Shown here piece after piece: positions 45,999 to 56,814 of a stretch of 64,000 nucleotides of DNA (position 1 is the stretch's first letter; the number at the start of each line of letters is the position of its first letter). Position numbers and translations under genes: made by a program. The notes beneath the pieces are model-generated. The model worked only from the letters and a program-made list of their open reading frames with translations, was not told where the DNA came from and did not search any database. This stretch comes from Ornithodoros turicata (Eukaryota > Arthropoda > Arachnida > Ixodida > Argasidae): the NCBI RefSeq assembly GCF_037126465.1, contig NC_088206.1:27840790-27904789 (forward strand). The letters are read 5' to 3'.

Positions 45999-46989
45999 AA
46001 CAACGTTGTTATTTACAGAGGTACCCAATCCCGTTCATACTTGATGACCTCCGGTGTTCCTCAAGGCTCTATCCTTGGGCCATTACTGTTTAATGTTTTT
46101 GTCAATGACCTTTCCACTTGTGTGCAACACAGTAACATTCTTCAATACGCTGATGACCTCAAGTTGTTTTGTTGTATTAATCATGCTGACGAATGTTTGG
46201 ATTTACAAAATGACATCACTCGTGTACAGTCTTGGTTTACACGGAACATGTTGAAACTCAACGCTCTTAAATCTCATGTAATCACTTTCACTCGGAAAAC
46301 TACCCCCATCCACTTTACCTACTCTATGGCGTCAACCACCATTAATCGTGTTAACTGTATAAGAGATTTGGGCATCACTTTTGATAGTCATCTCTCTTTT
46401 CAAACGCACATTACGTATATCACAAATCTTGCATTCTCTAAACTAGGTGTCATCTCGAGACTTACAAAAAACTTCTCGCACCCCCTATGCTTCTTTCGCT
46501 TATTTTTTTCCACGGTTCTCCCTCTCATCGAGTTTTCCTCTGTTGTATGGAACTGTTTGAACAAATCTCTCACATCTGATGTTGAAAAAGTCCAAAGACG
46601 ATTCATTGCTATTTACCACGACCGATACATTGGTAAAACTATGTATTATAACTACGACCACATTCTTGAAAAACTTAACCTACCCACCTTAGCTCATCGA
46701 AGGACATCGCGCCTCTCATTTCCTTCTCAAGCTTGTGCACGGCATCATTGACTGCCCTGATTTGTTATCTTCGGTGTCTGTTCATCTACCATTGCGTAAC
46801 TTGCGATCCCAACCTGTTTTTCATGAAAATACCGTTTAACCCTTAACATTTCATTATTTGCTGTTTGTTGTTTTATGCTTTGTATTGTGTTCCCTGTGTC
46901 TTGGTGCACCATCCGTTAGACCCCACGGTCGTTGATGGGTACCCTCAAAATAAATAAAATAAAAAATAATAAAAATAAAAACAGGAACT

Positions 46990-47885
46990 CCTAAGTTGCT
47001 GCTGATTTCAGCTGCTGTGACTGTTTTGTCTTCCCTGTGCCCAAGCTCGGACTTCTCCAAACTCATGTAATTTCTCAACCAGTTTCTCTGAGAAACTGCG
47101 TAGTTTTACATACAACCGCGGATTATAGGGTTTAGCAGTCCCATATTTGTCGTTCACATGTTTACATTGTGTGCAAGCCATACTGCAAGTTCGTGCGGAC
47201 ACTTACCCGAAACTTCGGTCCTTTGGTGCTATCCTGTCCTCTTTGTTGTCGACGAACGAGGCAGGTGCCGCATCCCTTTCGAGCGACTTTTACAGTCCAA
47301 ATCGGCCGTCAGGTGAACGACCTCGTAACATTCTGATGCAAAATGCTTCGAGCACACACGACAGTTGCCTTGATAAGTTCAGAGCACTCAATCACTGGTT
47401 TCGTACCACTCAATCACGCACAATATCATCTGGGAACCTGGCACGAAACATCTTTCTTAGTAGCGTACCTGCTCGTACTGCGAGAAGCACGGCATTCTCA
47501 CAATTCACTCACGCTGCATCTCTCACAAAGTGACAACTTAGATGAGGTTGTGTGTACTGACTAGCCGGAGTAAAAAGATGATCAAATTAAGACGCGGAGA
47601 AAGGTGCCCGTACGTACGCGACTCTCGATTTCGCTTTCAGTCTGACTAGTGACGAGTTGTGATTGCTGGCGATTGCGAAACTGCGAGCCAGCAAACAAGC
47701 CAAGAGGAGCCAAAGCGAAAGCTGAGCGTGACGTCAGCTGTTCAAGCGGACGATCGGACGGCAAACCAAAAAACAGATTTCGCAGTAAATACAGGGTATT
47801 CGCCCAAACTATTCTGGAAGTACATTCAGTAGACATCAACCTTTGTGCCTGCGAGTTTTTGTAGTAATCTGTGGCAGTGAGTTTC
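46990..47885. other. right interior of the TTAA element, no gene recognised
   Basis: From the LINE tail to the right end of the 21.8-kb element. A 128-codon frame at 47,147-47,533 has a Ser/Thr/Arg-rich composition without family features and I do not call it. Confidence 0.5.
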
Positions 47886-47904
47886 CTCCGGAGCTGACCT
47901 TTAA

Positions 47905-50397
47905 AACTCGAAGAAAGGGTCACCCGCGTCCACGAACCAGTTTCCGGAAAAAGCATCATGCTCGCGTGCGGTGCCCGCGTTAACGCGTCGGGCGCAGAAT
48001 CGCGTTCGGTTTCGGGTACGGCATTGGGGAAACGCGGCCCGGCGTGTTGCCGAAACGTCTTCGAGGACGCGCCTAGCCCTTGCGGAGGGTGACCGCCCAT
48101 GTCGACGAGTACAGTTTGGACACTTCCATACGCTTTTACCTTGCTGAATTCGGCATCGGATGCGGTGACGTTGACACAGCTGAGGTGAAACTTTTGCCGA
48201 CAGGCACCAGCGCAATGTAAAAATTGATGTCTCCGGGCACCAAGACTGCCGGAGCACAGTGCACACGTACACGTCTTGTCCCGTGCACACCCAAGCGGCG
48301 AGAAAAGTGTGTGATATATTCTAAAATCTCAGTATGTATATAGTAGATTTACAGAAAGAATACTGTGTCGTATCGCTCTCTCTAAAAATGTGTTGGATTA
48401 TTCGCGCCGCATAATGTGGTTATTTCCGCTTGTGCCTCTTGTGGACCAGCACCTTTGCATCCAAATAACTTCAACAGAAATAAGGAAAGCAGTCTCAAAC
48501 GTGTAATGAAAATAACGATCGAAATAAATTATACGGGTAATAAATTGGTAGATGCCGACGATGCGCTATGCAAGTGCCCCCCCCCCCCAAAAAAAAAAAG
48601 AAAAGAAAAGGGGGCTGATCTTACACGAATATTTTTTATGCGATTATCAAAATAAAGGTCTAAAACGGTTGGAGAAAACATGTGCGCATTCCTGTGCATG
48701 TGGCATGTATACAGAGTGATGAATCTAATCTGAAGGTAGAGAAGCTGAAGAGAATGTGTTAACGTCCACATATCTTAAAGCCTTCACAGGCCTTAAAAAT
48801 GCAAAAGTTAAATTTTAACACTCACCTTCGACGACTCACCACGACGACTGTAGGAACACTGATAATAGCCAGTATTAATACCTGGCGGGTGACGCTTCCC
48901 TTGGCTGCAATGGAGCCAGTATTTCCTGCGATACAGCGCCCCTTGCGGATGACGGACACTTACTGTGCATGCGCAGACTCCCAGCATGTGGATAGAGGGA
49001 TGCGTAGCTCGTTGAGGCTGAGGCTTGCGTCGGACGTTATTGCACATACGTATCCACCGTCGGTTTTGCTGCTTCCCGTTTCCTCACGCACTTTCTGGTA
49101 AGTATGCTTTGTACTTTGGCATGCAAGTAGTGTGTATCCACAATTCATTCCAATAAAGTGACAATGTATTTTATTCGCAACATGAAATAAAAATAACACA
49201 TCTGCAAAAATAATAAACCTCAGTTCTTATAAACCGAAATGATTATTGGTTCCATTACGGTTACGGTAAATTCCATTTTAATATTTGCGGAAACAACATG
49301 CAACGCTTGCTGTCTTAAAGGATCCCAATAATGCAGTTCATAACTCGATGTACGCAGTACATGTCATACGATGCGTATGTCATCCGATATTTTGGTTCAA
49401 GCGCATAATATGGTATGTTGTCTACACACGTAATAAACGAAAAGCTTTAGTAGAAGCACATACTATATACAACGCTTGTTGAATTGTATATCTATGCAAA
49501 TATATCGCATTCAAAGTTGTTCGCGTTCACGCTTGAACTGATTTATATGAATCGGAACAGGTTACGGTTTCGGCTAATTTCCGACGGTGAATTGCCGTTA
49601 CGGTACTTGAAAAAAATTGGGTTCCAAACGGGTTTCAGTTTCGTTCCAGTTTCACTCCCTGGCTGTTGTCAAGGTGTCAACTACAAAACGGCGATAAGTA
49701 GCAAATCCCACAAAAAATGTTTCGCGTAGACAATAAATATAACTTGTTGGGAAAATGCATAGAATACTGTAGACATCAACAAACCCATTCATGACCCGAA
49801 TAGACTCGCAAAGTTTATCCGTACAAACAAACTACAAGGCCTCCAATATGGATATAAAATAAAATGCACAGCATTAGTGAAAGCAGAACGGCAATAAAAA
49901 CAAATCACATTCAGTTCAGGTGCACACTGAAGGTGTATGTATGCAATATTCCACGAGGTGTATGTATGCATATAACGAGACAATATCGTATGACGTAGTG
50001 GGCAAGGCACGCGGAAGCTGCTTAACAGTTTTGATTCTCCAAGCTATCTCTGCGCTACAAATTCATATGCGTACGCCCATGGTGCCCATATGCGGCACCC
50101 TGCTGGTGCCTTATGCGTGATGGTCAACTACGAGCAGACCATTTTGTTATAGGTGAGACTGTTTTCGCTCTCGTTTTCCTCGGACGTGCATTTCTCGCCG
50201 TTGAAGCATCTGTGTTACAGATTCCTCAATCCGTTTTTGTATTAGGAGTTCTTATGATTATTGCTGATTATAGCGCAGCAGGATGTGTTGACAGGAAGCA
50301 AATGGATTTTCTGACTTGTAAAAAGCGGTCACGATTTTCGATAATGTAGTTCAGGTGGTGGTGGTGCTGCAGCAAAACACGCAGCAAACACATTAGA
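47905..50397. other. interrupted core copy then unrecognised DNA
   Basis: 47,905-47,940 ('ACTCGAAGAAAGGGTCACCC') continues the copy broken at 25,105 and matches 60,740-60,773 on the reverse strand. At 48,027-48,045, 'CCCGGCGTGTTGCCGAAACG' is the same family in the opposite orientation, so a small inverted repeat surrounds 47.93-48.06 kb. 48.1-50.4 kb has a C-run/A-run (48,580), a patch of 'GGTTACGGTTTCGG'-like sequence (49,560) and no convincing gene. Confidence 0.5.
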
Positions 50398-50880
50398 CTC
50401 TCAGAGCATAAAAGGAATGAAGATAGCCTTCGAGGAAATTCTGGATTGGTCGAACACTTGAGAGATAATGTTTAAGCATCTACCAGACTGTCCTACGTAG
50501 TTCTGATAAGTTCTGATAAGTCAGTTTGCCGTATTTCTCACAAGACCCCCTTTGTTGAGTGCGCAGGCGTTGTGTATTATATTCCTTTTGCATGTGGTTT
50601 TTGCTACGTAGGACAGTCTGATAGATGCTTAAACAATAGGCTCTTAGAGCATAAAAGGAATGCAGACAGCCTTTCAGGAAATTCTGAATTGGTCAAACAC
50701 TTGAGAGATTGTCACAATTGTTTCCCGCTTTTCCAAGAGACCATTGTATTGAAAAAGGTGCATGACCCGTTTGGGCGATTCTTAGCTCAATGCAGAGAGA
50801 TTAAGTCATGAGGCAATTGTGTTAGTGTTCCGTCTGTTTCCCCCTTTCCACCCACTAGGAGGTTATTGGGAGTGTAGGTT
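50398..50880 (+). pseudogene. Penelope-like element, GIY-YIG endonuclease end
   Basis: The frame from about 50,530 to 50,811 encodes the C-terminal GIY-YIG endonuclease of Penelope-like retroelements: 'VVYYIPFACGFCYVGQSDR' with the two signature tyrosines, then 'NNRLLEHKRN' and 'LVKHLRDCHN'. The reverse transcriptase part is missing, so this is a 5'-truncated copy. Upstream, 50,398-50,467 repeats 50,641-50,711 in direct orientation, and 50,471-50,500 repeats 50,604-50,633 in inverted orientation. Such rearranged 5' ends are common in Penelope insertions. It cannot encode a working element. Confidence 0.82.
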
Positions 50881-50884
50881 GTCA

Positions 50885-53860
50885 TTAAATGGGTTGCTGT
50901 GTCTGAGAACGTGTCGTGTTGTCTTTTTTCTGTTCCGTGTTTCCGGTTTTTATCGTCGTTTTGGAAAAAAAAAATGTTAATTTAAGCGCATTACGCACTA
51001 ATAGTAGTAAAACTAAAGCAGTCATATTTCGACCAAAAAAGAAGAGTGTTAGTCTAAATAAAGGTGTAGTATATCCTAATGGTCCTCTTGATATTGTGAA
51101 ATCCATCAAATGTTTCGCCAAGAGCAGCATTCAGGGACACCCCGTCTGAAACCGGCTTGACCTGATTGCAGAGGACAACGCAAGGAAGCTAAGTTTACAG
51201 GGTGGTGCGTGAGTACGTGAGGAGGAACAGATCTGGGCAGGGAGAGGAGGACATATCTGAGGCGAACAATTCCCTTTTCGCGCCCCGACCTGATAACAAC
51301 ACCGATAACACGCCCGCGGGAGCATTCGCGTAAGATCAAGAATAAGACGTGATGTATAACTGTGGGAACGAGCATGAGACTTTCCCGATATCGGGAGATT
51401 GCCGGATGAAATTGGCAGGTTGGCGCCTGTGATAGCCTTCTGGACGACAAATTCACTAAATGCGAATTCTAAGAGTGCAGCAAGGACAGCAGCTACGGTC
51501 CGCAGACGATACACAGACTACGTAATTTTATGATGATACCGTCAGTATCAAATTGGTATCAAGAGTTATTACGAGCTAAAATAGAGGAAACTGACAAATT
51601 GGTGCCAGTGAGTGCTACTTGGGCGACGATTTTGCAAAATGTCTGAAGTATATAGATTGGGCTGGTTGGTGTAAATCCACAAGCGACCAAAGAACAAACA
51701 CGAAACAACAACAGAGCGACTTGTGTCTGATCTTGTCTCCTGTTTGTTCTTTGGTCGCTTGAAAATGAATGATTTGACCAAACGCTACTTCCCAGGCTCT
51801 GGCAAGGGAACCAGGTATGGGCCAACGGACTCATAGCTATTAAGATATATAGATATTAAGATATACAGATGACATCTTCGACATCACGTTTATATCCAGA
51901 GTTATTACTAAATGAAATGGAAGATATGGACGCGTCTGCGAGTGCTGTGGCGATGCGAGTGGCAATGATTTGATCAAACGCGACTTCTTTGGACCAGATA
52001 TTTTGGAGCAGAACTAAATACCAGATTTGGAGATAACGCTAAACAAGTGCTACGCTCCCTCGAGTACATTCTTTATTTCTCGCTTAAGATGAAGCAATGC
52101 TTAGATCAGGGCAATCAGGGCTCCCACACACGCGGGCTGCATGTGCATGGCTTGCAGTCAGCTATTCTGTGTCCGGAGGGCTCTTGACCACTAAATAGAA
52201 TAAAGCTGCCCCCCCCCCCATACACGCGTACACCAATAATGAAGAATTCGGAATGAAACCAGGTTTTAGGCATTGTTTTTACCCTTGCTCGATGTAGTGC
52301 TGCTCCTGTCGACGTTAGGAAGGACATTCACATTCGAGCAGTTCTTCCAGTGACTCATGAACCTCAACAAGTGGTTATAGCGATTAGCGATCTGGTCTGA
52401 ACGTGCATTTTGATAAACTACACTGTAAGTAATATGATAATTGAGAAGTAATAGTGGAGACAAGTGCAAAGAATGACATCATCTTAATTATTACACTAAG
52501 TCTATGGGCTTACAGCATAGCAGCAGCCTCTCCGTATGTCATGCACGAAAAAACTGTATACTGAGCACAGAAAGGCACAGAGAAAAAAAAAGAAAAAATA
52601 TTGAGTAGTTATTTTCGAGGGTCATTGTGTGAATATTTTTAATTATTTCTCTTTCTTCGATTTTATTTTTATTTTTCACGTTGAAAATGCAAGCAAGATC
52701 AGCAATACAGTGTGTAAACCGACAATTTCAGTGCTCCTGAACGTTGGGATAAGCGTTCGTGAAGAACTATGTACGAAGAACTTGCAACGCCTTTCAAATT
52801 TTCAATGTCTCATTTGAAAAAGAAGCACATTTGTCTCTGCTGGTGTGTCAAGTGAAGTTTTTCAGTGACGAATTGTATATGCGAATGTCTAATAACTATA
52901 CCGCTCAGCTGTTTACGCTAAGGTACTTTGCTATAATTGCGGTCCTTTCCAAGGTCATTACCCCCACCCGCCAGGGAGGTGTAAACTCCCCCTGAATTTT
53001 TCCAACCACTCCCCTGTAATTCATGAGATTTCCCGATACACCTTGGCCACCAATGCATATACGCATAGATATGTATCCATATAGATATACCTCCTATGGT
53101 TCTCTCCACTCGAAATCACGCAGACATCTTATCACGCAGGGTACCGCATCTCGGCTTCTATGCGCATTGGTGATAGTGCCAACCGCAACAACAATGACAA
53201 AGAAGAAATTGTCGTTCCTCTTCGCTGCTGATACGAGTTGCGCAACGGACCAAAGGCTGATACCTTCCGTTTGAATTCAGCATGACAGAGCCGCGACGAT
53301 ATGGCAAAGAAAAAAAACTTGCCAAGATACGGGGCACAAAAATGAACTTGCACAGCAAATCGCCGGCAGTCCGAACATTTACACGGCAACAGACACCTAC
53401 GAGCACTGGTCCTAAAGTCTGAACAAAAGACATCATAGATGAAAATACATATTCGTTACAACAACAAATAAATCATGACTATGGCCTGGGGTGGTTCACC
53501 ACTTGAGATCATATCCGTTACGAAGCCGTTTGAATTTCAGTGTTCATGGTAATCAACAATTTTTTCTCGAAGTGCAGCACGCATAAAGAAGTCCATGATT
53601 CGCTTACATGTCGACCTTCAAGAAATGACCCGCAGTATCCTTCTGAAACATTGCATCACTTGCCAAATTATTTGAGAAAAGTAAAAAGTAACCTTTCCGC
53701 AACCCCGATGATGGCAGGGGCAACCAAGGAATACATTGACCTTTCCTTTCTTTTTCTTAATAAACATATCCCCCCCCCAAGGAATACACCACAAAGAGTC
53801 ACTGGTGTATTCTGCATAGCGAAGCCATTATCAACGACTTATACTAGGCCCTGGGATTTT
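50885..53860. other. no gene recognised; small hairpin and poly-C sites
   Basis: 51,671-51,763 has an inverted repeat GCGACCAAAGAACAAAC / GTTTGTTCTTTGGTCGC around about 45 nt, possibly a small MITE. C-runs occur at about 52,210 and 53,768; the latter belongs to the retroposon tail also seen in the Polinton polymerase. Open frames are short and AT-biased. Confidence 0.5.
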
Positions 53861-53864
53861 GTAC

Positions 53865-54870
53865 TGGGATTTTAGCAGTGGTGACCGCAAAATTTGGAAA
53901 AGGCGCCGGCAGAGCCCTCTAAAACGGGCAAAACCCTTTGTATCATGATGCCAAAGGCATATTCGAGACGGCTTATGCTATTGCCCTTCCCACTGGGATT
54001 GTAACGGAGGCGACCGCAAAATCCATAAAAGACCGCAGCAGAGCCCTTTAGAACGGGCGAAACCTCTTTAATCATGGTTCCAAACAGATATTATCAACGG
54101 CTTATGATGCTCTTCTACAGGGATCGCAACAGAAGCGACCACAAAATTCGGAAAAGGCAGCAGCAGAGTCCTTTAAAACGTACGAAACCCCTTGTATCAT
54201 GGTACCAAAGGCATATTAATGACGGCTTATGCTATGCCTTTATACCGGGATTGCGCAAGAGGAGACCGCATAATTTGGATACGGCGGCAGCAAGGCCTTT
54301 TAAAACGGGCGAAACTCCCTGTACCATGGAGCGAAAGAAAGGAAGTTATCAGTGGCTTGTGCAATGCTATTCTGCCGGAGTTATAACACAGGCGATCGCC
54401 AAATTCGGAAAACGTGGCAGCAGAGCCCTCTTAAACGAGCAAAACCCCTTGTGTCATGCTGTCAAAGACATATTATCAACAACTTATACTATGTCATTGT
54501 ACCGAGATCATAGCACAGGCGACCGCTCAGCATAGCCCTCCAGATTGCCATTCTACTGGAATACTACAGCAGAGCCCTTTAAAACGGACAAAAATCCCTT
54601 TAATCATGGTGGCAGAGATTTTACACACATATAAAGACGCGACGGCTGATGTTATGCCCCTCTCCTGTGATTGCATCGGAAACCACCGCAAAATTTGGAA
54701 AAGGCGGCAGCAGGGCCCTTTACAATGACTCAAATGATATGTATCATGGTGCTAAAAAGATACTATAAACGGCTTGTACTGGGATTGTAACAGAGGCTAC
54801 CGCAACGTTCGGCAGCAGATCGAGCCCTTTAAAACGTGCGAAGCCCCTTTAATCCTGGTGCCAGGCCGTA
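53865..54870. repeat. diverged tandem repeat, about 128-bp period
   Basis: About eight copies of a unit containing 'GCGACCGCAAAATTTGGAAA', 'GCAGAGCCCTTTAAAACGGG', 'CCCTTTAATCATGGT' and 'GACGGCTTATGCTAT'. Positions of the GACCGCAAAA-like block are about 53,882, 54,011, 54,137, 54,266, 54,385, 54,521, 54,683 and 54,799. Copies differ by many substitutions and small indels, so the array is old. Not coding. Confidence 0.85.
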
Positions 54871-54997
54871 CATGGAGAGGTCGCGTTTGAAGAAACTGCT
54901 CTCGAAAGAAACGACACTCCCTAAGCAGAAAGCTTCCTAAGCTGATTTTGTAGTATGTATATGTGAAAGTAAGATCACGGGGTTTGAACCCCGTATC

Positions 54998-55835
54998 AGT
55001 AGTATTGATTAATACGGTATAATAACCGTTACGTACAACGACATCCTTTTTCTAATCCAAGATGGCCGATTCTAAGCCAACACAATCCAGTTCTAAGCCA
55101 ACACAATCCACTTGTAATCCAAGCACGAGCCAAATCCAAAGCCATCTGATTGGCCGCCATTAGCCCCGCCCACTTCACGTTGATTGGCCACCGCGCCCCC
55201 CAACTGATCTTTGAATGGCTGACCGTAGATCCGCTCCTTTATGCTAATTAGTTGGCTTGGCTCCGCCCAGTTCACACTGAGCGGCCCGTGCTAAGCCTTG
55301 ACTGATCATTGATTGGTTGACTGTAGCTCCGCCCCCCTTATGCTAATTACTCGGCTCTGCCCCCACTTCACACGCTGATTGGTGCACGCGTATCGCTGAC
55401 CACAGCTCCGCCCCTTTATGCTAATTAACCGGCTCCGCTGATTGGTCCATTCTAAGCCTACTGATCACTCTCCCAGCCGCCGCCGCCGCCGCCGCCGGAC
55501 GCCCCGCTGCGGCCTCAAACTTACCCGGGTGGCCGCCGCCAGATGGTGCGCGGGTCGCTCGCCGGCGGCTTCATCTCAGATGTTCAAACTTACCTTGGGG
55601 CGTCCGCCCACTTCATGCTGATTGGTTCATTCTAAGCCTACTGATCACCCTTCCAATGTAAGCCTGCCGATTGGCCCGTTCTAAGCCCACTGACACTGGA
55701 TGGTGCAACCCTTTACTGGCTCCGCCCACTTCACGCTGATTGGTCCATTCTAAGCCTACCGATGGCTGGCCCTGATTGGTTCACGCTAAGCCTACTGAAC
55801 GGTGATTTGCTTACCTGTCGCTCCTAAGCTTCAGA
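54998..55835. repeat. Polinton-type terminal repeat, second copy
   Basis: Matches the outer 150-200 bp of the Polinton TIR closely ('GATGGCCGATTCTAAGCCAA' and 'CCAAATCCAAAGCCATCTGA') and then more loosely, with the same CCAAT, CCGCCC and 'TTATGCTAATTA' motifs. A GCC microsatellite sits at about 55,480. It contains 'AGATGGTGCGCGG' as in the Polinton TIR (29,041), but is otherwise rearranged, so it belongs to a related and not identical element. Confidence 0.85.
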
Positions 55836-56612
55836 TAAGACACACACGACAATTGTTGATTTCAACCTTTATTTGGTACAACAGCCTCCTGGTTCAGCTG
55901 TGGGTATAGGTTCAGCTGCATCAGAGAGATCATTGGTCTATGTGGACATCTCTCACGCTCACTCAGCTCCCTCGGTAGATTCCAACTGTTATTGGTTCAT
56001 CTGACTGTGCACGTGGCCGCTCACCCAGCTCCTTATCGGTTCTAGTTGGTCACAGCTCCCTCATAGGCTCCAACTCCGATGGGTCCATCTAACAGCAAGT
56101 GGTCACTGCTATTGATCCATTGAACTGCAAGCCACTCATTGGTCACTCACACTCATCTCTAGACGAGATAAATTTAACTGTGGAACTTTTACCATAAGAT
56201 AACTTTAGCGGGGGGGCTGGTAGGCTCCAACGGCTATTGGCCCGCGCCTCCACCCATTGGTTCACAACGCGCATGCTCTGACGGCGTCGAAGAAGCCTAC
56301 TGATCACTCTACCAGCGCTCTGATTGGCCGCTACCAATTGGCCCTCGTTCTAAGTCCACTGACACCAGATGGCGCAACTCTTCACCAGCTCTGCCTACTT
56401 CATGCTGATTGGTCCATTCTAAGCCTACGGACTTCTAAGCCGAACCACGCTAAGCCTACTGATTGTCCCTTCACACCAAAGCCTACCGGTGTCTGGCCCT
56501 GATTGGTCCACGTTAAGCCTACTGAACAGTGATTGGCTAGCCTGTCGCTCCTAAACCACAATGCAGCAGCTTCAGACAAGACACACGACAATTGTTGATT
56601 GCAAACTTTATT
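55836..56612. repeat. duplicated TIR-internal block with leftward poly(A) signals
   Basis: 'CACGACAATTGTTGATT' followed by TTTATTTGGTACAACAGCCT occurs at about 55,848 and 56,585. On the minus strand this is AATAAA followed by a conserved 3' flank, in the same position as the poly(A) signal in the Polinton TIR. A block of TIR-like 'CTAAGCCTACTGA' sequence is also repeated between them. Confidence 0.6.
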
Positions 56613-56814
56613 TGGTACAACAGCCTGTGGGTTGGTTAAGCTGCGTCAGAGAGATCCAGGTCATCTCTTGCGCTCATTGGTCACTCAGCTCCCTCGATAG
56701 ACACCATATGGCTCATCTAACTGCAAGTGCTCATTGGCCCATCTGACTACAAGCCTCGCATTGGTCACTTATGTCTAGAGCTCCCTAACAGGCTCCAACT
56801 GCCCATGCCTGCAT

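Larger units (their letters stand above)
43898..46751 (+). pseudogene. LINE ORF2, AP endonuclease and reverse transcriptase, broken
   Basis: Endonuclease motifs: 'YYQNVRGL' and 'CLTETWLNS' at the start, then 'GDFNIP' at about 44,340 in another frame (stop TAA 44,255-44,257). RT motifs: 'SNYRPISLLP' (about 45,595), 'YLDISKAFDSV' (about 45,800), 'SGVPQGSILGPLLF' (about 46,053) and catalytic 'YADD' (about 46,147). Breaks are a frame change near 44,257-44,290, the MITE at 44,722-44,874, a frame change between 45,360 and 45,400, and a poly-G insertion at about 45,919. The endonuclease and RT order fits the APE-type LINEs. It cannot make a full protein. Confidence 0.88.
43260..46985 (+). mobile_element. 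CR1/Jockey-type LINE, decayed
   Basis: Non-LTR retrotransposon with ORF1 (43,260-43,880), endonuclease/reverse transcriptase ORF2 (43,898-46,751) and a 3' tail rich in AATAAA repeats (about 46,948-46,982). It carries two later insertions (44,722-44,874 and about 45,919-45,986), which help date it as old. The 5' end appears truncated: ORF1 lacks a good ATG. No flanking duplication was found. Confidence 0.85.
26097..47900. mobile_element. 21.8-kb TTAA-flanked element with nested Polinton and LINE
   Basis: Ends are a perfect 15-bp inverted repeat, AGGTCAGCTCCGGAG (26,097-26,111) and its mirror (47,886-47,900), each bordered by TTAA. Subtracting the Polinton (13.9 kb) and LINE (about 3.75 kb) leaves about 4.2 kb of original DNA, in which I recognise no transposase. 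The sequence around the pre-insertion site is intact at 60,774-60,777 (reverse strand): the sequence left of 25,102 and right of 47,905 is contiguous there across a single TTAA. This paralogous empty site is strong evidence that the whole 25.1-47.9 kb block is inserted. Whether one transposase moved the outer element is inference. Confidence 0.75.

Noticed and set aside
47147..47533. 128-aa frame
   Set aside because: Ser/Thr/Arg-rich, no start context, no recognisable motif; lies next to a LINE tail in non-coding element DNA.
51131..51514. 127-aa minus-strand frame with a hydrophobic start
   Set aside because: The overlapping 116-aa frame on the same strand is equally open and neither shows a family signature; a signal-peptide-like start alone is not enough.
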